DNA from: Elmis aenea
Lineage: Eukaryota; Arthropoda; Insecta; Coleoptera; Elmidae
Reading direction: 5' to 3'
Assembly: GCA_947652605.1 (NCBI GenBank)
Contig: OX393579.1
Location: 45,080,970-45,144,969, forward strand
DNA length: 64,000 nt
How positions within the stretch are numbered: the stretch's first letter is position 1; the number at the start of each line of letters is the position of its first letter. A program made the translations under genes and the position numbers. This document shows, one piece after another, positions 10,706 through 21,336 of the stretch. The notes beneath the pieces were generated by a model, which was not told the DNA's origin, did not search any database, and was given only the letters and a program-made list of their open reading frames with translations.

Positions 10706-10994
10706 TCTTTAACGGTATTTTAAAATATGTGCCTCTATCCAGACTTGTATACCAGTATTGTTTATATTTATTCGAATGTAGTTTAGTTTACTCGTTTGTG
10801 TTTATTAGAAGAATAAGAGATCAGTATATTGTTGAAAAAATCGCTTATATCAGGAAAATTAGGAAAGGGAAAGTCTATTATTTTGCTGTTGTTGTGCTTT
10901 TAAAATACTGCCTTACTAAAAACTATAAGAATCGTCGGCCCCGTTTTAATTCGCTGTACAGTGTACTGCAGCAAGCACAAAACTTTCAGTACCG
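10706..10994. other. Unassigned stretch
   Basis: A plus-strand open frame spans 10474-11025, but its first half is antisense to the LINE fragment and its end runs into the next TIR, so it is not a gene. Confidence 0.5.
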
Positions 10995-10996
10995 TA

Positions 10997-12399
10997 GAAT
11001 GGGACAACTTGGGACAGTAGGGTAACTGGGACAAAATGATATTCTCACCTAAAAATTTTATTTACAACTGTCAACTTTTGAGATAATCAAAGTTGCTTAG
11101 TAGAGTTTTAAAAGTATCATATAAGCTTAAAAAAACGAATCAGTTTTTGAAATTACTACAAGACGGTAAGTTGTTACATCCACTTTTTTTAATTAATATA
11201 AAATGGCCGAATTAAGAACTGTTTAAAATTTCTCTTGTACTTTTGTTCTGAAAATATACGTTTAATATTAAGTCTTGAATAACTTATCTAATTTTTTAAT
11301 TTAATACTACCTATGTTCAAAAATGAATGATTGTCCGTTTTGGTGGAATTTTTTTTTCAAAAATGATTGTCTCATTAGTTTTTAATTCAATTAATATATT
11401 GAATCCTGCTTTAAAAAACTTTTTTACAAATGAGACAATCATTTTTGAACAGAGGTAGTACAATTTTTTAAATTTTTCCAATCAAAATATCTTTTAGTTT
11501 AAAATTTTTGTAATTTGCGAATTAAAGTTTTATTTTCTTTATTTTTGATATTTTTTTTTCATGTTGGATAATTGTGAAAGATCAATTTAATATAAAAAAT
11601 ATAATATAACTGTCCCAAGTAGGACTTTATAGGCTATTTATTGCAGTAGCATAATATTTCTAAGTAATGAGGGGGATCTGAAAAAATTACAAAAGCAGCA
11701 AAACAGAGCTTTGCGAATCATATTACAGTGTTCTAAATTAACTAAAATTGAATATATGCATAATAAGTTGGGGTTCCTTAATATATGGCAAAATACAGTG
11801 TATAACGTTTTGGTTCTAATATATAAATGTATAAACAATATGATGCCAGGATATATGAGTAAATATCTGATATACAACAAAGAACAGCATGATTATGAAA
11901 CAAGACAAAGAGAGCATTTTAGACTGCCTAAATGTAAAAAAAGTAGTACACAGAACTCGCTCTATTACAAAGGGCTAAAATTATTTAATCAATTACCAAA
12001 CGAATTAAAATATTCTGTTAATCTGCATGCGTTTAAAGAAGGTTGTAAGACCCATGTAAAACTGCAATTTTAATTTGAAGTACTAGTTGTAAAGATTGAT
12101 GTATAAATAGTTTCTTTTATAACTAAATAAAGCCTATTATTATTATTATTATTATTATTAAACTTGAGTCAAACTACTGAAATTCATATGTGTCCCAAGT
12201 TGCCCGGTCTTAAGTAACACTTGGGACAGAAAGTGTTTTTTGTTGGTATCTTGTGTATATACATATATATTTATTTTATATATAGAATATTGCTCATTGG
12301 CACCTCACCCAATTACATAAAAGAATTCAAAGTTGTTAATTAAAAAATGAACGTGGTACACGCTTTTAAATGTTGAAACTGTCCCAAGTAGCCCCATTC
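10997..12399. mobile_element. TA-flanked TIR element with TTGGGACAG ends
   Basis: Ends are GAATGGGACAACTTGGGACAG-like at the left and GAATGGGGCTACTTGGGACAG-like from the right, bordered by TA (10995-10996 and 12400-12401). The motif TGTCCCAAGT/ACTTGGGACA recurs inside at 11611, 12191 and 12221. The inside also carries a LINE fragment (11640-12160). No transposase remains were recognised. Confidence 0.7.
11640..12160 (+). pseudogene. 5'-truncated CR1/L2-like LINE, C-terminal end and microsatellite tail
   Basis: From about 11662 the frame reads KKLQKQQNRALRIILQCSKL, then an open stretch to 12073 with YKCINNMMPGYM, HDYETRQREHFRLPKCKK, NSLYYKGLKLFNQLPNELK and a final FKEG. This is the RNR-KIF--L-IY----I-P-YL-----YETR----F-LP ... 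GLKLFN-LP-E-K pattern at the C terminus of CR1/L2-like reverse transcriptases. A 3' tail of about eight TTA repeats (12138-12160) follows an AATAAAG signal. Only the last 140 residues survive. Confidence 0.8.
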
Positions 12400-12401
12400 T
12401 A

Positions 12402-13560
12402 CCGGTACTTAAAATTATAGCAGTTATGGTGTGCACGTAAATAAAATGATAAACAACCCAACACGTTTTACTAAGCACTACATAAATTCAAGGAAAATAG
12501 GACGATCTTAAAGCAAAGAAAACCATCAACATGCTAGTACGTGAATGTAATAGTCTTGATATATGACAGTGAATCATAGTTTCTGACGTTAAAGCTTGAA
12601 AGTAAATAACAAGAGCAGAATCGTAAAAGATTTAACTACAGACAAAATAATAAGAGATAGAGTCATGAGAATAAATTTGAGATAAAATCACCATGATACT
12701 AACAATTCATAAAAAGAATTACTTGCAGTTGAAAAATAAACGTAATACAACAATCAAGCTGAATTAATGAGAATAAAAAAAGAGCCCGTCTACTTGCTCA
12801 GAATCGGGGATGGGAAGTCGGAGTCAGAGTCGGGAGTCGAGAAGTCGACGCTTTTTGGAGGAGTCGGGAGTCGGAAAAACTATCGACTACCGACTCTTTG
12901 ATTTGGTTTTCATCAAGGATGAGAACAGAAAATAGTCAAGCTTGTTAAAAAAAAATTAAATCAATGATTTTAATTTTTTTTAAATAAAAATCAAATGTTG
13001 CCCAACCCTACTACAAAGTAGGAGGTCGCGAAAATATTTTAGGATATTTAGGGGGCCGCGACTACTTAAAGGTTAAGAACCACTGTTTTAGGGCTAACTA
13101 GACTTTCTCACTACTTTCTCTATTTTAGGATATTAATTTATACACTAGGTTATAATCAATTTAACTTTGACAATTAGACGACAAATAACAGGTAAATGTA
13201 TGAATTTAGTTTTCCACGGCCTACTAGTTTATTTTTTAATTCTTAATAAATTCAGTTTGGTTCTCGTATATGGGTTATTCAAACGTTAAAAATAAAGGAG
13301 GTTTAACGTATATGAGAAATATGTAGAGTTAACTGCAAACGTATGCATAAATATGTAACGAAACAAGTTCATAAAGTTTTATGTTGCAAGAGGATACAGT
13401 TTAATATCACGTTTGTTGTCTTTGTAAACAAAAATGCTCATGCAATTTTAAAGAAATACTTTATTACTATCAAAATAACGAAAAGCATTTTACTGTACTA
13501 TTATTGCTATCTGCTTTTTGTGTTTTTTTTTTGCAAATGCTCAAGATGTAATGGTTATTA
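12402..13560. other. Unassigned stretch with two hAT-like ends
   Basis: No gene is recognised. At 12806-12895 there is a cryptic repeat of GGAGTCGGGAGTCGG. At 13018-13085 the minus strand begins CAGTGGTTCTTAACCTTTAA, a hAT-type end with no partner. A short open frame at 13343-13561 has no family pattern. Confidence 0.4.
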
Positions 13561-13564
13561 ATAA

Positions 13565-14375
13565 CAAGAAAGTTTGTTTCAAATATTTATTTAGTTTAAT
13601 GTAAGTGAAAAACAAAACAAAAGATCACAAAATTAAGCTAGCTGAACTTAATTAAACACGAAAAATTGAAAACTTAAATAATTTAAGATATTTTTACATT
13701 TCATAATATTTTATGATTGTTCACTTACTATTACACTATTACTATTAAATCTAATTATAGCATGTGTTGAAGATGTGTAACCCTTTTTCTATGGGCAATA
13801 CAAAATTTGCACTTGTATTCAACCGTCTTTTTAAGATTGGTTGTTTTAAGAATAGTTCATCAAATAAAATATAATATGCTTATTAACCCTTTGCCTGTCC
13901 TGTGAATCACCAGTGATGCACACAAAAAAATGGTCCTTCGTACGATCTGTGTATCAAATGGAAAACACATATCTTTGCACTTGATAGATGCTTTACACTT
14001 ATCCTGACACTACATTATACGGATAAAATAATTCCGCAGAGCCGTAGAACATGATACATGTAAAATATTTAAATGGACGTACGGCACAAATTTTATTTAA
14101 AATTTTTGGACAGGCAAAGGATTAAGAAAACATTATTATACAAAGTGTAAATCTCAAAATTTGCATTGCCAATAGAAAAAGGGCTACACCTTTATCACAT
14201 GTATTAATTTATATTTAATAGTAATAGTAAGTGAAAAATAATAAATTATTATGAACTGTGCATAATAACTTAAATTAAGTACAGCTACTTTATTTATGTG
14301 ATGTTTTGTTTTGTTTTTTAATTGCCACTTTGATTATACTTAATAAATACAATAATATTGCTATCTTGCTTATAT
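13565..14375. repeat. Long hairpin, arms about 250 bp
   Basis: 13565-13830 is matched by the reverse complement of 14135-14375, including GTGTAACCCTTTTTCTATGG against AGAAAAAGGGCTACACC, a run of CTATTACTATTAAAT blocks, and AAAACAAAACAAAAGATCAC against GTGATGTTTTGTTTTG. The arms are diverged with small indels. The loop holds a TTAA-flanked MITE. The outer ends fade without a clean target duplication, so the class is unknown. Confidence 0.75.
13887..14121. mobile_element. TTAA-flanked MITE (piggyBac type)
   Basis: TTAA lies at both borders (13883-13886 and 14122-14125), with inverted termini CCCTTTGCCTGTCC and, from the right, CCTTTGCCTGTCC. At 235 bp it is non-coding. TTAA duplication plus an initial C run is typical of piggyBac-type MITEs. 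Its ends differ from those of the intact piggyBac at 43889, so it belongs to another subfamily. Confidence 0.8.
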
Positions 14376-14667
14376 TTAAAAATAAACCCAACGACCCATA
14401 CATCAACGAAACGAGAAAAAAAATCGTTTTAATGAACCCATAGCCAACCATAAAAGCCATTTACAAAAAGTCAACTTTGGCTTACATCTTAAAAATCAAG
14501 TGTGCCATGCAGTGATGTGAGTGTGTCATATGACCGCGTCATGACAGTTTGTCATGACGGTCATGACGTCACGTCACAATGATTTTAAATGACCGTGACC
14601 ATTCTAAGCTCCAAAATTCAAAATGACAGTTTTTCTAACATCCAAAAATTACAGTTTTAAGTTTACT

Positions 14668-15905
14668 TGGTGGCGGATCTTGATTTTGTGGGGCCACAGG
14701 CGCAACCTGATCTGGAGGCCCCCCTATTAAGATAGTTCACTAAAATGAACAATGCAGAAAAATCATAACGTTTTTTATTTTTAGAAGCAACAAAAATATA
14801 AACACAAAAATCATATACGGAAACAAAAAATATTCTCAGGTACCAGAAAAAAAAATCACATTCCCATTTAAAAGAAAAAATCCCATCTCAGGTAAAAAAA
14901 TCACAGTAAAATTCTGCATCATACAGTACAGGTGGTCCAAATTCGATGGGACTACAATGGGTAGGTATCTCGCTTAATAGTCAAGATAGAGAAACTGTTA
15001 AATTACTAAAAATGTGCAGTTTTTTTAGAACAAACTCAGAACAGTTTTCAAAAATATTCTATCATTTCCGGTTTTTGAATTATTATAGAAAAACTGTTTT
15101 TTTGTTATATTTATAATGTGTCATCTCTCCCTTATTGTTTTAAATATTGAAAAACTTTGTAAAGATTATTTTTAGATATTTTTATGTAGATTTTGATAGT
15201 AGGTACTAAAAAAAAAATTACGCTCGCCGTTAAAAAGGTATGACACAAACTCACCTTTTTTTAAATGGAAACGATAGTTGGCTATGACCTATTTAAATTC
15301 CTTATTTTTTCCCTTTCCAAATATATTAGGGTTGATGTATTTATTTTCAATAATACGCCAGTTACAAAGGTTTTAAATTTTTTAAAGATGAGAAACAAAA
15401 AGCAGGTTGTGAAAACAAAGGAAAATCGGAAAAGATAGTATATATTTGACAACAATTCTGAGTTTGTCCCAAAAAACTGCATATTTTTGGTACATTAACC
15501 GTTTCTCTATCTTGAGATCTTGACTATTAAGCGAGATGCCCATGTAATCCCATCGAATTTGGACCACCCTGTACAGTACATTGGCTTGCAGTGCACTGTA
15601 ATCAGATGTAAGCAGGGTTGCAAGTTTTGGCGATTTGAAACAAATTGGCTATCATTTTTGTTTAATTTAACATGTTTTTTTTTTAAATTGGCATCAATGA
15701 CTAACTATTACCTAATACTCACTATGAAAATAGGTTTTAGAAGATATTACAATTTGCCTACAATTATTATTTTATAATTCTCATATTAACAGACAATAAA
15801 AATTTAATTTTGGTTTTTGAGGATGACGAACCCAACGATTCTGAGGCCCCCTTTTCGGAGGCCCGAGGCGCGCGCCTCATGCGCCTGTGCGGTAATCCGC
15901 CACTG
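14668..15905. mobile_element. hAT-type element, copy B (composite)
   Basis: Near-identical throughout to 8841-10066, including the G+C-rich subterminal blocks and the embedded palindrome. The right end is CAGTGGCGGAT; the left end has decayed to TGGTGGCGGAT. Flanks AGTTTACT and TGTTAATC agree only partly, so the duplication is eroded or the insertion was imprecise. Confidence 0.88.
14927..15573. mobile_element. Palindromic TACAGG-ended element inside hAT copy B
   Basis: The same element in the same place as 9098-9736, with TACAGGTGGTCCAAATTCGA at the left and the inverted TACAGGGTGGTCCAAATTCG at the right. An extra AGATCTTG near 15514 is one of the few differences from copy A. Confidence 0.8.
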
Positions 15906-15970
15906 TGTTAATCTTAATTGCAATATCGTTAATAAAAATGTAAATACCACTATATAAAGTATTCTGAAAG

Positions 15971-16310
15971 TTGGTAAACACAATGCTGAGAAAAGGGAAG
16001 GTATTTTACTTTTTTGTACGTTATCCTGCAAGTTCGCAGCAAAAGGTAGCTACTTATGGTTGCCAATTTTGTAGAAAGAGATACGGATTACATGCCACTA
16101 GAATGGCAGAACATTTAATTACAACATGCAAGAAATGCCCAGAGCATGTAAAATTAAAGTTTAAACTCAAATAAAAATTTTATTAAAAAATGTTTAGCTC
16201 TCAGCATAAGTAGTCCAAAATCACCTTCAACTCCCTCGACTTCTAGAGCCTTCTCTGAAGGAATACAATACCCAAATAGAGATACTGATACTAATAATTC
16301 TGCTTTTTAT
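15971..16310 (+). pseudogene. hAT transposase remnant with BED zinc finger
   Basis: The open frame 15983-16174 contains VATYGCQFCRKRYGLHATRM followed by AEHLITTCKKCPEHVK. This fits the BED-type finger of hAT transposases (C-x2-C, then N/HATRM--HL---C--CP). After a stop at 16172 the sequence still reads as a low-complexity linker in another frame (SPKSPSTPSTSRAFSEG, 16217-16270) before it is cut by the palindrome at 16330. The catalytic part is absent. Confidence 0.75.
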
Positions 16311-16329
16311 TTATTATTCCTATTACATA

Positions 16330-18151
16330 TACAGGGTGAGTCACGACAGACGCGTCGGAGTTTTATGGCGAAACAGTTTATATTTTTTAATTTCTGTCGC
16401 TGTTAGATTATGTAAGTCAATAAGGGCTACATTTAAAAAATATTTTCAAATATACAGGGTGCTCCAAAAAAGAGTGCCATATCAAAGTTATACTTTTTCT
16501 TATGGAACACCCTGTATATTTTTAAACTTTTGGATTCCTCTTTGAATTTAATTCAAAAAATGTAAAAGGTTATATGGGTCTAAAGTCAACCGTTCTCGTG
16601 AAAATTGCATTTTCATGAAAATACAGTATTTTCAAAAATTTTCAACATTTGAAAACTTTGACAAGTCTGAAGAAATTCGCTTGGAAATAAGATTGACAAT
16701 AGATTATGTAACACTTTGCACCACCTACATTTTTAAAATATTATACAGGGCGTTTTTTACGCTTGGTCAAACTTGTGAAAATTTAAACATCGATAACTCA
16801 TTTTTTTTTTATACAACACCCTATATTTTCTTACACCGTCTTATACAAAATTTAATTCTCTTTCGAAAACATTCAGGCTGTTTTTCACCTAAAATTGATA
16901 TTTTCCGAGATATCGCGATTTTATTGTTAATTATTAGGGCAAAGTAATATTTTCAAGTAAGCCATGAAGGTAGGCAGCGGTAATTTAAAACAATTAAAAA
17001 AAAACAAGAAACTTACAATTTTGTCGTTTGCCTACACATTTTTGACATTTTTTAATAGGAAAGTTGTAGATTTACCATTTTACGTATAAATATAGGTTTC
17101 TCATCAGGGCCACAATATTTTTCATATAATTGAGTTTGATCTTTTACCAAGTCCTAAAAACCCATTGATAATGTATTAGGTACGAGAACGGAACGCTGAT
17201 TTAAAAAAAAAGTAATACTGACTTGTCTAATTTTACATTAAAAAAAAAAAAACATGGTTGGTACTGTTTTCGGTAGAGTGTCGTAGTGTCGTATCGTAAA
17301 CAGACAAAAAATGGTTTATAGGATTTAGTAATTATCTTATAACACTGGTCCAATAAATAAATGCATAAATAATTTTAAAAAATCTCTATTTAAACGTAAG
17401 TATGGTAAAACTACAACTTTTCTATAAAAATTTGTCAAAAGTGTGTAGTCAAACGATAAAATTATAAGTGTCTTGTTTTTTCTTTCAATTGTTTAAATTA
17501 ACACTGTCTTCCTTCATAGCCTACTTGAAAATATTACTTTGCCCTAATAATTAACAATAAAATCGCGATATCTCGGAAAATGTCAATTTTAGGTAAAAAA
17601 CAGCCTGAATGTTTTCGAAAGAGAATTAAATATTCTATAAGACGGCGTAAAAAAATATAGGGTGTTGTATTTAAAAAAAATGAGTTATCGATGTTTAAAG
17701 TTTCACAAGTTTGACCAAGCGTAAAAAACGCCCTCTACAATATTTTAAAAATGTAGGTGGTCCAAAGTGTTACATAATCTATTGTCAATCTTATCTCCAA
17801 GCGAATTTCTTCAGACTTGTCAAAGTTTTCAAATGTTGAAAATTTTTGAAAATACTGTATTTTCATGAAAATGCAATTTTCACGAGAACGGCTGACTTTA
17901 GACCCATATAACCTTATACATTTTTTGAATTAAATTTAAAGAGGAATCCAAAAATGTAAAAATATACAGGGTGTTCCATAAGAAAAAGTATAACTTTGAT
18001 ATGGCACTCTTTTTTGGAGCACCCTGTATGTTTGAAAATATTTTTAAAATGTAGCCCTTATTGACTTACATAATCTAACAGCGACAGAAATTGGAAAATA
18101 TAAATCGTTTCGCCATAAAACTCCGACGCGTCCGTCGTGACTCACCCTGTA
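16330..18151. mobile_element. 1.8-kb palindromic TACAGGGTG element
   Basis: The left end TACAGGGTGAGTCACGACAG and the right end, from the other strand, TACAGGGTGAGTCACGACGG start arms that stay complementary to about 17085 and 17400, roughly 750 bp each, around a loop of about 300 bp. Inside each arm the family end motif recurs (TACAGGGTGCTCC at 16454, CACCCTGTATA at 16512, TACAGGGCG at 16745, ACACCCTATA at 16825), so each arm looks like stacked partial copies. Open frames here are by-products of the arms. Confidence 0.85.
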
Positions 18152-18267
18152 TATTAATTTTATACCATTGTTGTAAAAACAATCATAAATGACGGTCATA
18201 TGACCGGTCATGACGGTCATGACGTCACAATCATAAATGACCGTCATTTCACATCACTGGTGCCATG

Positions 18268-19205
18268 ACTATTTAGATATTTTTTCTTATTTACGTAAAA
18301 ATATCTACTGGAATCATTTCACATTTTAATTTTAACATAGGTGGCTTTGGAATTATTTACCATTGAAAAAATTGCCTAGTTTTAGTTTTTTCAAAATATT
18401 TAAAAAAAATTGAAGGTGTAGGTCAAATGTCAAAATGAGATTAAATTTTTCTTGAAATTCTGCCCAACTTTGCTAATTTAACTATGTAGCTCTAAGGCCC
18501 GATTGCATAAACATTAAACCTGGGATTAACCCTGGGTTTAACGTTTAACGGCTTAAACCGGGTTTAACCCAGGGTTAATCCTAGGTTTAGCGTATTAATA
18601 ACAAAGTTACCCATACAACACAACATGTAGATTAGTGCCACCCTGTCTACACACGTCATGATAGGTATAGAATTTAAATGACTTATTCGTGTTACAAAAA
18701 TTACTTAAATAATTGAAGCATTTATCAGTTAAAAGTTGATACAACACTTCCGTCAACAGAATCAGCCAATCGGGAACAATAAAACAAAAAAACTTGAACG
18801 TTAGGGGATCCGAATAATTAAAAAAAAAAAATTAAAACCAATTAATTTAAACGTTTATTGTATGAAATATGATACCTCTGCAAATACAACGTCAAAAATT
18901 TTGATTAATTACATGGTTCATTTATTATTATAAATAAACTTAATTAAAAATACTTTTTTTACATATTTTTAATTAGCTAAATAAATAAGACTGCAACTTT
19001 AAGAAGAGACGGGAGTCTTAAAACTGATTCATTAAAAATTTAACTTTAATATTGTAAAGTAATGTGTTGAATGTTTTGAAATGGTTAACTGACAATAATT
19101 TATTTGCTTTAAAAATAAAACTCGTTAAATTTTGACAATTTTATTTAAGTTTTTACTATCTTAAACATTTTATATTACTATAAAAATATTTACGACCAAA
19201 CGGAG
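18268..19205. other. Unassigned stretch with a short palindrome
   Basis: At 18515-18590 TAAACCTGGGATTAACCCTG faces its inverted copy CAGGGTTAATCCTAGGTTTA across about 10 bases, forming a strong hairpin that is probably a small foldback element. The rest is A+T-rich with no gene seen. Confidence 0.5.
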
Positions 19206-19207
19206 AT

Positions 19208-19821
19208 AATGTAACACAAGGCTGACGGGATAATGGTCAAAGGGTCTCTAAAGAATACTCTTTTAATTAGCTAAATATTTCGAGTTGTTTATTTTACTCT
19301 TCTTCAGTAGCCAAACAGCGAGGATGATAGAAAGCAATCGTAGATTAACATCATTTTTAAAATTTAAATAAATAATAGGTCAATTCATTGTCCACGTGTG
19401 TTTTATACAAAATTTGTTAAACTGTGTTGTCCAAAATTTTTTTAAAGTGTTCTACAATCATCTACTTCAATTAATCATGTATTTGGATATTGCTGATAAA
19501 TACCTAGTTACATCCACCTCTATATTGCTGATACATATATATGATTATATTCTATATTTTGTTTAACTTTAACTTTAATTATCAACTTCACTGAAACTGG
19601 GTTTATGAATAACCAAGTTATGAATTTATACGAATTTTACCTATTTTGACCTATTATTTATTTAAATTTTAAAAATGATGTTAATCTACGATTGCTTTCT
19701 ATCATCCTCGCTGTTTGGCTACTGAAGAAGAGTAAAATAAACAACTCGAAATATTTAGCTAATTAAAAGAGTATTCTTTAGAGACCCCTTGACCATTATC
19801 CCGTCAGCCTTGTGTTACATT
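19208..19821. mobile_element. Foldback element with 170-bp near-perfect arms
   Basis: The left arm from AATGTAACACAAGGCTGACG at 19208 to about 19383 is repeated in inverted order at 19653-19821 with few differences; the loop is about 270 bp. Each arm contains the string CTGAAGA-AGAGT-(10 nt)-ACTC-GAAA (plus strand 19722-19751; minus strand 19307-19278), which fits the hammerhead ribozyme core CUGANGA-stem-GAAA. Hammerhead cores are known in Penelope-like retroelements, whose terminal repeats can be inverted. No reverse transcriptase is present, so the class is uncertain. Confidence 0.65.
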
Positions 19822-21336
19822 TTAAATTACATTTTACCGCTTTTAAAAGTTTTACGATCAAAAATAATCAACTGAAAATCAAGTTGATGTCCATTTTATC
19901 CGATATATTGGTATTCAGTGTAGCGCTCCGATAACATTTTATAACAACGTGTCAACTTGGCACATTCTTGACATATCACAAACTCCTCTACAAAATAAAT
20001 TTATCGCGGATGCCTGTGTACGGCAGCCGGGAAATTCCAAAATTAATTTTATTATAAAATAAGGCGACGAAGTCGCGAGACAATCGCTCGTGGTTCTTAT
20101 TATAGCATCACGAAAACAACCAATAAAATAACCAATAAAATAACAACACTTGAGTGAAAAGCTTTGCAACAGCCTGACGCGTAAAGAGAGTAAATTTTTC
20201 AAGGGAATAAATTGACATAAATCATTATTATTAATTCGCAAACCAATTTGGCGTTGTAAATAACGTGGGGCTGGCGTTCCTAATTGACAGCATCGAGAGC
20301 GCTGTGAAAATACGTCAGCAAATAGAAATTCAATTTATCGTCAAACCTCTCGAGAATGCTACGAAAATTCCATAATTTTCTTTAAAATTTAATGTAAGAG
20401 AAAATCTACACCACGTTCTGTAGTGGGTGGATAAAAATTACAACGATAGCTGACATTTAATATTGAAGGCCGCTTTAGAAGTTTTATATTAGTGTTACCG
20501 GGTAATTTCATTTTTAAAATGAAATTTTATATTATACTTTGACGAGCATAAAACTATATTAGGGTCACATCATGATTATAAAGTTTTAATGCAAAAACGT
20601 GGTTGCACAGGTAACTGACTGTTTCAAAACTTGGTAGATGATATGGTTAGTTAAATTACTTCAAAAATTAAACTTTACGAACACAAAAAAGCACTTATAG
20701 ACATAACATAAGGTAGGGATAATACTTAAAAAATGTGTTAAACGTTTTTAGATTTACATTTTTTTTCCAATTGTATTTGCCACTGATTTGCATGTAATAA
20801 CCACAAATTAAAATGTTCAGCAGTCAGAGAGATAAAACTTATAAAGCTTGGTTATTAAAATTTAAGATTGGGAGAAAAACTTAATTGGCTTTTACAGAAG
20901 AAAAAACTAACAATTTGATACTTTTACACGTTTTAATATACTTATTTTGATGTATGCCTACGGTAACCATACGTCCTTTATTATAAGGAACTTTTTTTTA
21001 GAGCGGTCCTTTACATTTATTACTTTTTTAAAAACTTAATTTTGTCCTTTATTTCAAAAAATGTGCGGAAATAAATTAATTAGTGTTGTGCAGGCCACAT
21101 ATGGAACAATTGTATTAGTGATGGTGTAAAATGCCTTTTAGTTCTGTTGATATCAAAAGTACCTACATATAATAGAAAAATGTATTCATAATTTAAAACT
21201 TTTTTATACGAGTTAAAATTTGAGGAAAATTTGTGATGATATTTATTCAGTACCAAAAACTATTAGGATACAGTAAAGGATGGGTGTCCAGAGAAAATTT
21301 TTAGGGGGGGGCAAAGCATAGAGACAAATAATAATA
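19822..21336. other. Unassigned A+T-rich stretch
   Basis: No gene or RNA recognised. A minus-strand open frame at 19939-20241 has no family pattern. Near 20960 GGTAACCATACGTCCTTTAT looks like a hAT-type end without a partner. Confidence 0.35.

Larger units (their letters stand above)
14510..18259 (+). mobile_element. hAT transposon relic with two nested insertions
   Basis: Ends CAGTGATGTGAGTGTGTCAT and, from the right, CAGTGATGTGAAATGACGGT are flanked by a perfect 8-bp duplication GTGCCATG (14502-14509 and 18260-18267). Both subtermini contain repeated CATGACGGTCATGACGTCA palindromes. A BED zinc-finger remnant lies at 15971-16174. Removing the nested hAT copy B (14668-15905) and the palindrome (16330-18151) leaves about 690 bp, so most of the original transposase was lost or never present. 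Confidence 0.92.

Noticed and set aside
10474..11025. 183-codon plus-strand open frame
   Set aside because: Its first part is antisense to the RTE-like LINE remnant and it runs into the TIR at 10995.
12806..13020. hAT element between GGGGATGGGAAGTCGG and CCAACCCTA
   Set aside because: The ends agree only loosely and the 8-bp flanks do not match, so the element is not claimed.
16615..16947. 110-codon open frame in the large palindrome
   Set aside because: It is palindrome arm sequence, and related arms do not conserve the frame.
19939..20241. 100-codon minus-strand open frame
   Set aside because: No motif, no splice context and composition typical of random A+T-rich sequence.
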